NCBI GenBank assembly: GCA_964588175.1
Contig: CAZPNW010000165.1
Span: 1-23,836, forward strand
Source of the DNA: JBAZTA01 sp964588175
GTDB taxonomy: Bacteria > Omnitrophota > Gorgyraeia > Gygaellales > Profunditerraquicolaceae
Length of the DNA stretch: 23,836 nt
Direction: 5' to 3'
The notes beneath the pieces are model-generated. The model worked only from the letters and a program-made list of their open reading frames with translations, was not told the DNA's origin and did no database searches. Shown in pieces: positions 15,404 through 23,708 of this stretch. The position numbers were made by a program, and so were the translations under genes. Position 1 is the stretch's first letter. Each line of letters opens with the position of its first letter.

Positions 15404-16104
15404 ATACTGCGTATTTTCCGGCGATGGCGCGCAAGGGCCTCAGCGACGACAATATCTTCCGGAGTCGTGATCTTAATGTTCGAATATGAAGCCGGCACCA
15501 GCCGTACCGGGACACCCAATTTTTCGACGAGCATCGCGTCATCGGTCACCTGAGCGCGCGCGGATCTCTTATATGCCTTGATCAGCAGCTCTTTCGAAAA
15601 CACCTGCGGCGTCTGCGCCTCCCAGAGGCGGTCCCGGGCGATGGTCTTACGGACGCGCGCTTTCCCTGAAGAAACAAACCCCTCTTTTATGGTCGATTTC
15701 ACCTTTACTGCCGCAATTGCCGCTCGACACACACCAGCTTCCTTGATAACCGCCGAGATCGTTTGGCTATCGATGAACGGACGGGCACTATCGTGGATCA
15801 AAACCAAGCCATTTTCCTGATCGAGCGAGCGCAAGCCGTTTAAAACCGAATCCTGCCGGCGCCTCCCGCCGAAAACGATCCGGCTGACTTTGCGGATACG
15901 ATACTGTTTTATCAGAGCGCTTACCGCATCGCCTGAAGCCTGAGAAACTACTACTATAATAGTGTCAATAGCCCGATGATCCGCCAACGTCTCCAATGAA
16001 TACATAAGGATGGGCTTTGAATTTATCAAAACAAGCGGCTTGGCGACCCGGGTCCCCAGGCGGGAGCCGCTTCCTGCGGCAAGGACAATCGCGGTAACAG
16101 GCAT
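15400..16104 (-). CDS. ispD: 2-C-methyl-D-erythritol 4-phosphate cytidylyltransferase
   Basis: Third enzyme of the MEP pathway: it makes CDP-methylerythritol from CTP and MEP. The 234-residue nucleotidyltransferase has the glycine-rich CTP-binding loop 'AAGSGSRLG' (residues 10-18) followed by 'KPL', plus 'IHDSARPFI' and 'EAQTPQVF', all characteristic of IspD. Its ATG overlaps the stop of the upstream yacL-like gene by one base (TGATG), and its end overlaps ispF by four, so three genes are translationally coupled. ispE, the intervening enzyme, is not here. Confidence 0.97.
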   Translation of the reverse strand: MPVTAIVLAAGSGSRLGTRVAKPLVLINSKPILMYSLETLADHRAIDTIIVVVSQASGDAVSALIKQYRIRKVSRIVFGGRRRQDSVLNGLRSLDQENGLVLIHDSARPFIDSQTISAVIKEAGVCRAAIAAVKVKSTIKEGFVSSGKARVRKTIARDRLWEAQTPQVFSKELLIKAYKRSARAQVTDDAMLVEKLGVPVRLVPASYSNIKITTPEDIVVAEALARHRRKIRSI

Positions 16105-17081
16105 CAGCGTTCCATTTTGGTAAAAATTATCCTGCCGGCAGGGGTCTGCAAAACCGATGTCACCACGGCTTTAATTTCCTGGCCGATAGACCTGCGTCCG
16201 TCTTCAACGACGATCATCGTGCCGTCTTCAAGATAACCGACCGCTTGATTATATTCTTTACCTTCCTTGATCAATTTTATCTCCATGCGCTCGCCGGGAA
16301 AAACCACCTGTTTCAAGGCGTTCGACAGCTCATTAATATTCAAGACCTTGACCCCCTGCAGTGTCGCCACACGGTTTAAATTAAAATCAACGGTCAGGAT
16401 CCGCGCTTCCAGTAATTTTGCCAATTTAACCAGCTTGGAATCCACTTCCAGTACCTCGGGAAACTCCTCTTCATGAAAACTCAAGGCCAATGCCGCTTCC
16501 TTCTGGACGGCATGCAGGATCTCTAAACCCCGGCGGCCCCTCTGCCGCTTGATCGGATCTGTAGAATCAGCGATCTGCTGCAATTCCTTTAAAACAAAAC
16601 GGGGGATGATGATCTTGCCTTCAATAAACTTAGTCTTTAATATATCCAGGATCCTGCCGTCTATGATAACGCTGGTATCAAGGAGCACTACTTCTTCTAT
16701 CTGGTCCTGCCGGCGAAGGCGCACATAGGGGATGATAATATTGAACTCATCTTTTCCGCGGAGTGCTATCGCCATCCCCAGGTAACAAAAAATAAGTGTT
16801 GCCGTCACATTAATGACCGACAGGCTTTCGGCAGTGATCGGAGCAAGCTTAAAAGCGTCACTGACGAGCTTCGCCATAATAAGGCCCAAAATAAGCCCAA
16901 ATACCGCGCTGGAGAGGCCGCGCATGGAAACACGGCGCATTCCCATTTCCAGTAATATGATCCCTAAACTGGCAGCCGCTCCCCAAAGAATACCATAGAC
17001 CGCCTGTTTAGGGTCCATGGTCTGATACCCAACAATCATGCTGCCGACAACAAACATAATCCGTAACGCCAGTAGATTCAT
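16104..17081 (-). CDS. Membrane PIN/TRAM domain protein (YacL family)
   Basis: A YacL-like protein of 325 residues. Hydrophobic segments cover about residues 4-22, 28-46, 56-74 and 86-107. A PIN nuclease-like domain follows from about 130, with acidic residues in 'LLDTSVIIDGR' (D135, D141) and a second acidic site in 'ARILTVDFNLN'. A TRAM domain, a predicted RNA-binding fold, covers about residues 262-325. This membrane-PIN-TRAM order sits upstream of ispD in Bacillus (yacL-ispD-ispF), the same as here. The ribosome-binding site is strong (AGAGGGGG, six bases before ATG), consistent with this being the first gene of the yacL-ispD-ispF-cysE-cysS unit. The biological substrate is unknown. Confidence 0.92.
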   Translation of the reverse strand: MNLLALRIMFVVGSMIVGYQTMDPKQAVYGILWGAAASLGIILLEMGMRRVSMRGLSSAVFGLILGLIMAKLVSDAFKLAPITAESLSVINVTATLIFCYLGMAIALRGKDEFNIIIPYVRLRRQDQIEEVVLLDTSVIIDGRILDILKTKFIEGKIIIPRFVLKELQQIADSTDPIKRQRGRRGLEILHAVQKEAALALSFHEEEFPEVLEVDSKLVKLAKLLEARILTVDFNLNRVATLQGVKVLNINELSNALKQVVFPGERMEIKLIKEGKEYNQAVGYLEDGTMIVVEDGRRSIGQEIKAVVTSVLQTPAGRIIFTKMER

Positions 17082-17141
17082 ATGAACCCCCTCTTATGAA
17101 AACGTTTTGTACTAACTACTTATAAATTAAATTCTTTATTT

Positions 17142-17425
17142 AAGTTGTTTGGTTAAGGTTAAGCTGTTAGTTTGGTTGTTAGGTTAGGAAACTTGGGTTA
17201 TTTAACGTTAATGATAAAGGTTAAACCTCAAATAACAAAGGAAATCCAAAGAATAAAGCATTAATTTTAAAATTACCTGCCTGCCGGCAGGAACCTTAAA
17301 CCTTAAATCTTCCTTTGTTATTTAAACTTTAATCTTTAGACTTAACTTATCATATTAATTTCTAACCCAACTACTTTACCCAACTACTAAACTAATATCT
17401 TTACCCTTACCCAACTACTAAATTT
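17142..17425. mobile_element. MITE-like inverted-repeat element, copy 2, with nested palindrome
   Basis: The terminal inverted repeats are about 17142-17204 and 17360-17425. The right half is nearly identical to the reverse complement of 2456-2532 (37- and 27-base perfect blocks). Compared with copy 1 it carries about 130 extra bases in the middle (roughly 17205-17333), themselves palindromic: a perfect 14-base stem pairs 17230-17243 with 17310-17323, and CCTGCCGGCAGG (17280-17291) lies near the centre. It fills the radA-yacL gap, where Bacillus has disA. No ORF. Confidence 0.65.
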
Positions 17426-17437
17426 AACTCAGGACAG

Positions 17438-18823
17438 TTACTTCTTCTTCGGTGCTTCGATACCCGCTGCCGCGTCAAGGGCTTGCGACAACGTGGCAAC
17501 CGGGATCAACTCTATGGTTTCTTTCTTATAATCAAGATTCTTCAAGTTATTCTTCGGTAACAGGCAATACCGAAACCCCAATTTTTCCGCTTCTTTAATG
17601 CGTAATCCGGCCTGTGAAATACTTCTTACCTCCCCTGCAAGGCCGACCTCGCCCAATACCACGAGATCCGCAGAGATATGACGGCCGCTGAACGCTGAAT
17701 CGATCGCCATCGTTACCGCCAGGTCTGCTGCCGGGTCTTCCACCTTTATGCCTCCGGCAACATTGACAAAAATATCTTCCGCCTCAAGCGCTAAACCTAT
17801 CCTTTTTTCCAGCACCGCTACCAGCAGGCTTAAACGGTTAAAATCAAATCCCTGGGCGCGCCTGCGGGCGTAGCCGAATCCGGCCTTACTGACCAATGAC
17901 TGGATCTCAACCAACAACGGCCGCGAGCCTTCCAAGACTGAAACAACCACCGAACCGGAAACATCTTTGGGCCTCTCGGACAAAAATATTTCGGAAGGAT
18001 TCTTAACTTCCATCAGGCCATTGGAACTCATTTCAAAAACACCGATCTCATTTGTCGAACCGAACCTGTTTTTCACCGCGCGCAGGATCCGGTAAATAGA
18101 AAACCGCTCGCCTTCAAAATAAAGGACTGTATCGACAATATGTTCCAGGACCCGGGGCCCGGCGAGTGTGCCTTCTTTGGTGACATGGCCGATAAGAAAA
18201 ATAGTCGTGCCGGAAGTCTTTGCCAACTGTGTCAAGATACCCGCGCATTCCCGCACCTGGCTGACGCTTCCCGGAGAAGAGCTGATCGTCGGCTCAAAAA
18301 CGACCTGGATCGAATCAATAATAACTAACGCCGGCTTTAATTTCTTTATATATTCAATGATCAATGATATGTCGGTCTGATTGACGATATAAAGGCTGCC
18401 GTCATGGGCTTTGCCTAAGCGCGCGTATCGCAATTTCGTTTGCGCGACTGATTCCTCGCCGCTGACATACAAGACCGTGTGTCCGGCTTTCACCAGCTGA
18501 TTGGAGATCTGCAGCGATATCGTCGATTTACCGATACCCGGGTCTCCGCCGACAAGAACGACCGAACCGGCGACGATCCCCGAACCCAGAACACGGTCCA
18601 ACTCTCCGATACCTGTTTTAATACGGTCTGCCTCTTTGACTTCAATATCCTTGAGCAATACCGGAGCATCTTTATATAAAGCGCTGCGTTCTTTCCCCTT
18701 TGAAGGAGGAGCATAATCTTCTTCGACAAAAGAATTCCAGCTATTGCAATCAGGGCATTTCCCCAGCCATTTGGGAGACTGGTAACCGCAATGCTGGCAG
18801 CTGAATACTGTTTTTGCTCTCAT
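17438..18823 (-). CDS. radA: DNA repair protein RadA
   Basis: RadA (Sms) is a RecA-like helicase that drives branch migration in homologous recombination. The 461-residue protein has the N-terminal C4 zinc finger (cysteines 9, 12, 23 and 26), Walker A 'GGDPGIGKST' (residues 92-101), the RadA-specific 'KNRFG' motif at 252-256, and a C-terminal Lon-protease-like domain ('DIFVNVAGGIKVEDPAADLA', 'GEVGLAGEVR'). The start codon has no strong ribosome-binding site. It lies between mlaD and yacL; the Bacillus order is clpC-radA-disA-yacL. Confidence 0.97.
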   Translation of the reverse strand: MRAKTVFSCQHCGYQSPKWLGKCPDCNSWNSFVEEDYAPPSKGKERSALYKDAPVLLKDIEVKEADRIKTGIGELDRVLGSGIVAGSVVLVGGDPGIGKSTISLQISNQLVKAGHTVLYVSGEESVAQTKLRYARLGKAHDGSLYIVNQTDISLIIEYIKKLKPALVIIDSIQVVFEPTISSSPGSVSQVRECAGILTQLAKTSGTTIFLIGHVTKEGTLAGPRVLEHIVDTVLYFEGERFSIYRILRAVKNRFGSTNEIGVFEMSSNGLMEVKNPSEIFLSERPKDVSGSVVVSVLEGSRPLLVEIQSLVSKAGFGYARRRAQGFDFNRLSLLVAVLEKRIGLALEAEDIFVNVAGGIKVEDPAADLAVTMAIDSAFSGRHISADLVVLGEVGLAGEVRSISQAGLRIKEAEKLGFRYCLLPKNNLKNLDYKKETIELIPVATLSQALDAAAGIEAPKKK

Positions 18824-18852
18824 CTATTTTATGGATCTCTATTAATTAATCT

Positions 18853-18882
18853 TAACCTATCACCGACCACCGATAACTGAGT
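18853..18882. repeat. Degenerate heptamer array at the mlaD 3' end
   Basis: Read on the minus strand, heptamers such as AGTTATC, GGTGGTC and GGTGATA follow one another in register. They are related to the GGTTATC units after lptG (2327-2354). The array starts two bases after the mlaD stop codon (18885-18887) and lies upstream of radA. Confidence 0.6.
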
Positions 18883-18884
18883 AT

Positions 18885-19538
18885 CTATTTCGCCTTCGAC
18901 TTCCAAAGCAATTTCCAGGGATTGCGCCGGATATCTTCCACTAAACCATCGGTCTGCTTAAGCAATGCCTGAAGATCGTTGCCGATCGATTCTATTTGTT
19001 TGTATAAAGCTTCGTCATATAAAAGCTTACCGAGGGTACCTTCTTTATTCTTGACTTTTACGATCGTTTCGTTCAAATTATTAACAATGGACATTGCCGC
19101 ATCCCCGACCTCATGCATCGCAACCGGGTCATTGCCCTTGATCGCCTGTTTATCGCTCAAATACACCGTATAATTCTTACCGGGCATAATATCGACATAC
19201 TTCTCTCCCAAAAGGCCCAGAGTATTGATCCACACCCTTGAATCAGCCGGTATGCGCGCCTCTTGTTTGAGCAAACAGGCAAGCTCGACTTTCATCCGTT
19301 GTTCTTCAGGAGAAAATACGAACGAAATATCCTTTACTTCTCCGACATCGACCCCCGCAAAGCGTACCGGAGCGCCCAACTTGATCCCATTGACAAAATT
19401 AAACATGAATTTGACCCGATGGCCGGAACCCCAGGTTTTAAAATCACCGATCAGCAAAATAAACGTGATCAAGATCACCATGCCGGCAAAAACAAATAAT
19501 CCGACTTTCAGCTCCAGCTTTGTTTTACCAAAAACCAT
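18885..19538 (-). CDS. mlaD: MlaD-family phospholipid-transport substrate-binding protein (MCE domain)
   Basis: Periplasmic-facing MCE-domain subunit of the MlaFEDB-type ABC transporter that moves phospholipids between the inner and outer membranes. The 217-residue protein has one N-terminal membrane anchor (about residues 12-30) and a single MCE domain (about 38-115, with 'FVNGIKLGAPVRFAGVDVGEVKDI'). A helical C-terminal part (about 140-205) is expected to form the pore of the hexamer. A strong ribosome-binding site (GGAGG, about seven bases before ATG) is visible. The cassette order is mlaE-mlaF-mlaD. MlaB and MlaC are not present, as in many non-proteobacterial systems. Confidence 0.92.
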   Translation of the reverse strand: MVFGKTKLELKVGLFVFAGMVILITFILLIGDFKTWGSGHRVKFMFNFVNGIKLGAPVRFAGVDVGEVKDISFVFSPEEQRMKVELACLLKQEARIPADSRVWINTLGLLGEKYVDIMPGKNYTVYLSDKQAIKGNDPVAMHEVGDAAMSIVNNLNETIVKVKNKEGTLGKLLYDEALYKQIESIGNDLQALLKQTDGLVEDIRRNPWKLLWKSKAK

Positions 19539-19596
19539 CTTTCGCCTCCATGTATTTAAAAATAAATTAAAACAAAAGGTGCTTTACGCGGCCTGA

Positions 19597-20379
19597 TTAC
19601 TTGAAATGACCCGCCGTTTCAGTGATCGGCCCCTGCGCCAAGCCATTTACAAATTGATGCACGATCGGATGCGTCGTATTCTGCACCTCAAGCGGCGTGC
19701 CTTCGAAAATGATCTTGCCCTGATATAACATCGCGACCCGGTCGGCAATACGATAAGCGCTTTTCATGTCGTGAGTGACAACAAGCGAAGTCACTTTCAA
19801 TTTATCATGCAAGCCTCTTATAAGCTCATTGATACTATCAGCGGTAATAGGGTCCATACCTGTCGTCGGCTCATCATAGAGTATAATATCCGGCTTGATA
19901 CAGATCGCCCGCGCGAGTGCCACACGCTTCTTCATCCCGCCGCTTAATTCAGAAGGCATAAGGCTCTCGATACCTGAAAGCCCTACCATAGAAAGGGCTT
20001 CCTCTGCCCGCTCCCATATCTGTTTTGATGCAAGCGAATCATGCTCTATCAGACTAAAAGCCACATTTTCTCCGACAGAGAGAGAATCAAAAAGAGCCCC
20101 TCCCTGAAAGACCATCCCCATTTTTAACCGTAATTTATTAAATTCTTTTTCCGTCAGAGAAAGGACATCTTTACCTTCAATAAAGATCTTGCCGCTTTCC
20201 GGCCGCAATACCCCGACGATATGTTTCAATAAAACGCTCTTCCCGCACCCTGAGCGCCCGAGGATGACCAGCGTCGAACCCCGTTTGACCTTAATACTCA
20301 CTTTATTAAGCACCTTATGAGAATTAAAGGATTTCGAAACTTCCTGCACATCTATCATGATATCATCGTATTCATCCAT
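19597..20379 (-). CDS. mlaF: MlaF-family ABC transporter ATP-binding protein
   Basis: Cytoplasmic ATPase of the MlaFEDB-type phospholipid transporter. The 260-residue protein has Walker A 'GRSGCGKS' (residues 41-48), a Q-loop at 'VFQGGALFD', signature 'LSGGM' (145-149), Walker B 'IILYDEP' (165-171) and the switch histidine in 'VVTHD'. 'GALFDSLSVGENVAF' and 'LSGGMKKRVALARA' are typical of MlaF rather than of nutrient importers. AGGTGAACT just before ATG gives a good ribosome-binding site. It lies between mlaE and mlaD. Confidence 0.95.
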   Translation of the reverse strand: MDEYDDIMIDVQEVSKSFNSHKVLNKVSIKVKRGSTLVILGRSGCGKSVLLKHIVGVLRPESGKIFIEGKDVLSLTEKEFNKLRLKMGMVFQGGALFDSLSVGENVAFSLIEHDSLASKQIWERAEEALSMVGLSGIESLMPSELSGGMKKRVALARAICIKPDIILYDEPTTGMDPITADSINELIRGLHDKLKVTSLVVTHDMKSAYRIADRVAMLYQGKIIFEGTPLEVQNTTHPIVHQFVNGLAQGPITETAGHFK

Positions 20380-20434
20380 AGTTCACCTAAAAGGGATGTT
20401 CCCGTCATAATTACCGTCTCAAAAACGGCATATT

Positions 20435-21220
20435 TTAAGGGAATATAAAATAAAACAGCGCGGTAAACAAACAATCACAGGCAATGATCAATATAAACGA
20501 GATAACCACCGCCTGTTTCGTCGCCCGTCCGACGCCTTCCGCGCCGCCTTCCACATTAAAGCCCTGGTAACAGCTGACAAAGGCAATGATCATGCCGAAG
20601 AATACCGTCTTGAAAGTCCCGGTAAAAAGATCTTTAAACAAGAGCGCGTCAAAGGTAACCTGCATATACAAACTTGAAGATATGCCTAATTTTACGACAC
20701 AAATAAACCAGCCGCCGAAAATCCCGATAATGTCCCCGAATAAGGTCAAAAGCGGCAGCATCAAGCTCAGCGCCAGAAATCGCGGCACCACCAGGTATTG
20801 AACGGGATTAGCCGCCAACGTTTCCAGCGCGTCGATCTGCTCGGTCACCTGCATCGAACCTATCTCAGCGGCGATCGCCGAGCCGACTCTCCCGGCAACA
20901 ACAAGTGAGGTAATGACCGGCCCCATTTCCCTGACCAAAGAAAGCGCGACAATACTGGCAATATAAATCTCCGAACCTAACCGCTGCATAAGATACGCGG
21001 TCTGTAACGCCAGGATGACACCGATAAATAATGAGATCAGGCAGACGATCGGCAAACTATCAATGCCGGCTTTTTTCGCTTCCTCTAAAACACGCTGCCG
21101 CTTAAACGGAGGAATGAACAAAAAGTAGAACGTCTGGGAAACAAGCTTACTGATCCCTCCCACAAAATACAAAAAGGCCAGTATCTTTTCCCCGATATTG
21201 ATCAGAAATTGGCTCATCAT
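20435..21220 (-). CDS. mlaE: MlaE-family ABC transporter permease
   Basis: Inner-membrane permease of the MlaFEDB-type phospholipid transporter. The 261-residue protein has an N-terminal amphipathic part and about five membrane helices. Family motifs visible include 'LVREMGPVITSLVVAGRVGSAIAAEIGSM', 'VTEQIDALETLAANPVQYLVVPR' and 'CYQGFNVEGGAEGVGRATKQAVV'. Its ATG overlaps the clpC stop by four bases (ATGA), so Mla expression is translationally coupled to the ClpC protease subunit. A second ATG follows immediately. Confidence 0.95.
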   Translation of the reverse strand: MMSQFLINIGEKILAFLYFVGGISKLVSQTFYFLFIPPFKRQRVLEEAKKAGIDSLPIVCLISLFIGVILALQTAYLMQRLGSEIYIASIVALSLVREMGPVITSLVVAGRVGSAIAAEIGSMQVTEQIDALETLAANPVQYLVVPRFLALSLMLPLLTLFGDIIGIFGGWFICVVKLGISSSLYMQVTFDALLFKDLFTGTFKTVFFGMIIAFVSCYQGFNVEGGAEGVGRATKQAVVISFILIIACDCLFTALFYFIFP

Positions 21221-23307
21221 ACTTTTATCGCATCTTCCAAGACTAACTCCTCATTCTTACGGACCACGCGCACCGACGAACCTTCCTTCAACTTCTTAGC
21301 GATGATATCCGATGCCAGAGGATCTTCCAGGAACCTCTGGATAGTCCGCTTTAACGGCCGCGCCCCGAAAACCGGATCGAACCCTTTTTCGATCAAGAAA
21401 TCTTTTGCTTCCCGCGTGACTTCGATGGAGATCTTCTGGTCCTGCAACCGGGCAGCGACCTGTTTGATCTCGATATCAACGATCTGCACTAAATCTTCTT
21501 TGGCCAACGGACGAAAAACGATAGTATCGTCAACGCGGTTTAAGAATTCAGGTTTAAAAGTTTTCTTGACTTCATCAAGCAGTTTTTGTTTCATCTCCTG
21601 ATAGGTAACATCTTCTTTAGGGCTCTTAAACCCGATAGAGCCGGTCCGGCGGATCAGTTCCGCGCCGACATTCGAAGTCATGATAACAATGGAATTCCTG
21701 AAATCGACCTTCCTGCCGAAGCTGTCGGTCAACCGCCCGTCTTCAAGGACCTGCAGCAATAAATTAAAGACATCCGGATGGGCTTTTTCGATCTCATCCA
21801 GAAGGATCACCGCGTATGGCCGGCGCCTGATACGCTCGGTCAATTGCCCGCCCTCTTCGTAACCGACATATCCGGGGGGTGCTCCCACCAGGCGTGAAAC
21901 ATTGAATTTTTCCATATACTCGGACATATCCAGCTGGAGAATAGCATTTTCATCGCCGAACATAAATTCAGCCAAAGCCCGGGACAAAAGAGTCTTTCCC
22001 ACGCCGGTCGGCCCTAAGAATATAAAAGAACCTATCGGCCGCCGCGGGTCTTTGATCCCCGCCCGGGAACGCCGCAGCGCATGAGCGATCGCGCTGATCG
22101 CCTCTTCCTGGCCGATGACACGCCCGTGCAAGCCTTCCTCTATCTTTAATAATTTCTCACCTTCTTTTTCTTCAAGCCTGACGATGGGAATGCCGGTCCA
22201 CTGAGAAACGATACGCGCGATATCCTCTTCGCCTACTTCAGGGCTGGTCTTATCCCTGGTCGCTGACCAATCACGGTTAAGCCTTTCCAATTCATCGCGG
22301 GCAGTACGCTCCTGGTCGCGAAGCGCGGCAGCTTTCTCAAAATCCTGGTTTTTAATATGCGCTTCTTTTTCTTTTTTTAGGATCTCTACTTTTGCTTCCA
22401 GCTCTTTTATCTGAGGCGGAAGGACGAGCGCGCTTAAACGCGCGCGGGAACCGGTTTCATCTATCAGATCAATAGCCTTATCAGGAAGGAACCTTCCGGA
22501 AATATAGCGGTCCGCGAACTTTGCCGCCGCCACCAGCGCCTCATCCTTATAGACGACCCGGTGATGCGCTTCGTAGCGCTCGCGCAGGCCTTTTAAGATC
22601 TCGATGGTCTGATCGATAGACGGAGGTTCGACCATGATCGTCTGGAACCTGCGCTCAAGGGCAGCGTCTTTTTCTATATATTTACGGTATTCGTCGATCG
22701 TGGTCGCGCCGATACACTGGATCTCCCCGCGTGAAAGAGCGGGTTTGAGGATATTAGACGCATCGATGGCCCCTTCCGCGGCTCCTGCGCCGACGAGGGT
22801 ATGCAATTCATCGATAAAAATGATCACGTCCTGTGAACGCTTGATCTCTTCCATGACCGCCTTAATGCGCTCTTCGAACTGCCCGCGGTATTTGGTCCCC
22901 GCGACCATGAGCGCCAGATCCAAGACAATGATCCGTTTATGGCGCAAGACCTCAGGGACATTGCCGGACACGATCGACTGGGCAAGCCCTTCGACGATCG
23001 CGGTCTTTCCGACGCCGGCTTCACCTAATAAAACCGGGTTATTTTTCGTGCGGCGGCTTAAGATCTGTATGACGCGTTCGATCTCTTTCTCCCTGCCGAT
23101 GACAGGGTCAAGCTTTGACTCTTTCGCAAGCGCGGTCAGGTCGCGGCCAAAGGCATCAAGCGCGGGAGTCTTCTTTTTCGCGGCAGGCTGGCCGAAACCA
23201 GGAAGCTCGGAGCCGAGGACTTCCATTATTTTATTGCGCACCGTTTCCAGGTCCAGCCCGAGGTTGATCAAGACTTGCGAAGCCACCCCTTCTTCTTCCC
23301 GGATCAA
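21217..23307 (-). CDS. clpC: ClpC ATPase, main body (reading frame broken by an upstream frameshift)
   Basis: AAA+ unfoldase subunit of the ClpCP protease. In McsB-containing bacteria ClpC recognises phospho-arginine-tagged proteins. This frame holds the end of the second Clp N-repeat and both nucleotide-binding domains: NBD1 Walker A 'GEAGVGKT' and Walker B 'IIFIDELHTLVGAG'; NBD2 'GPTGVGKT' and 'LLDEIEKAHPDVFNLLLQVLEDG'. A middle domain with a UVR-like motif ('FEKAAALRDQ') lies between them. The apparent start at 23307 is a TTG inside the second Clp_N repeat, not a real start. The frame stays open upstream to about 23346, where it should join the N-terminal part. Joined, the protein is about 810 residues, the normal ClpC length. 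It overlaps mlaE by four bases. Confidence 0.95.
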   Translation of the reverse strand: MIREEEGVASQVLINLGLDLETVRNKIMEVLGSELPGFGQPAAKKKTPALDAFGRDLTALAKESKLDPVIGREKEIERVIQILSRRTKNNPVLLGEAGVGKTAIVEGLAQSIVSGNVPEVLRHKRIIVLDLALMVAGTKYRGQFEERIKAVMEEIKRSQDVIIFIDELHTLVGAGAAEGAIDASNILKPALSRGEIQCIGATTIDEYRKYIEKDAALERRFQTIMVEPPSIDQTIEILKGLRERYEAHHRVVYKDEALVAAAKFADRYISGRFLPDKAIDLIDETGSRARLSALVLPPQIKELEAKVEILKKEKEAHIKNQDFEKAAALRDQERTARDELERLNRDWSATRDKTSPEVGEEDIARIVSQWTGIPIVRLEEKEGEKLLKIEEGLHGRVIGQEEAISAIAHALRRSRAGIKDPRRPIGSFIFLGPTGVGKTLLSRALAEFMFGDENAILQLDMSEYMEKFNVSRLVGAPPGYVGYEEGGQLTERIRRRPYAVILLDEIEKAHPDVFNLLLQVLEDGRLTDSFGRKVDFRNSIVIMTSNVGAELIRRTGSIGFKSPKEDVTYQEMKQKLLDEVKKTFKPEFLNRVDDTIVFRPLAKEDLVQIVDIEIKQVAARLQDQKISIEVTREAKDFLIEKGFDPVFGARPLKRTIQRFLEDPLASDIIAKKLKEGSSVRVVRKNEELVLEDAIKV

Positions 23308-23309
23308 CC

Positions 23310-23642
23310 CTAATAAAATATGCTCGGTCCCGATATAGTTATGCCCAGGGCATGCGCTTCTTCAGCGGAGAGTTCCAATGCTTTCTTGGAACGGGGAGTA
23401 AAGGGAAGGTCGCCGATTATTTGCGTCGTCGGGCCAGGCTGCACTAATTTCTCGATCTCTAATCGTATATTTTCAAGCGACAGCCCCATCTTTTCCAGGA
23501 CACTGGCAGCGACTCCTTCTCCTTCACGGATCAAACCAAGCAGTATATGCTCGGTCCCGATATAATCATGGTTAAAACGCTTCGCCTCTTCTTTGGCTAA
23601 AATAATGACTTTTCTCGCCCGCTCAGTAAAACGATTAAACAT
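23310..23642 (-). CDS. clpC: ClpC N-terminal fragment (first Clp_N repeat), frameshifted
   Basis: True N-terminus of clpC, beginning 'MFNRFTERARKVI' with the first Clp_N repeat ('YIGTEHILLGLIREGEGVA') and the beginning of the second. A ribosome-binding site with AAGGGGG lies eight bases before the ATG. As read, the frame leaves the expected path after 'EEAHALG' and ends in an unrelated tail (residues 101-110). The frame that should follow (His-Asn-Tyr-Ile-Gly-Thr-Glu-His) continues in 21217-23346. A single missing base explains this. The gene lies after mcsB, as in the Bacillus ctsR-mcsA-mcsB-clpC operon. Confidence 0.93.
   Translation of the reverse strand: MFNRFTERARKVIILAKEEAKRFNHDYIGTEHILLGLIREGEGVAASVLEKMGLSLENIRLEIEKLVQPGPTTQIIGDLPFTPRSKKALELSAEEAHALGITISGPSIFY
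23344..23346 (-). other. Frameshift site in clpC
   Basis: A run of three G (minus strand) in the codons for Leu-Gly. The second Clp_N repeat needs one more base here to read Gly-His-Asn-Tyr. The sequence is not a classical -1 slippery heptamer, and the rest of the gene is intact, so a one-base indel (assembly error, or a recent mutation) is the likeliest cause. Confidence 0.8.
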
Positions 23643-23708
23643 TTTTAATTCCCCCTTTTGTATTCCCGCATAGATTCGTATGAGACTGCATAATTATCCT
23701 CAACTATA

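Noticed and set aside
20380..20434. Intrinsic terminator between mlaE and mlaF
   Set aside because: No GC-rich stem followed by a U-run; the short gap and the cassette context indicate co-transcription.
22634..23338. Long plus-strand ORF of 234 codons opposite clpC
   Set aside because: It is antisense to the conserved ClpC coding region, low in complexity (Ser/Arg/Pro-rich) and has no domain; it is a shadow frame.
23341..23350. Programmed -1 frameshifting in clpC
   Set aside because: No X XXY YYZ slippery heptamer or clear downstream pseudoknot is visible, and ClpC homologues do not use it; a one-base indel is simpler. It is kept as an open question only in the findings.
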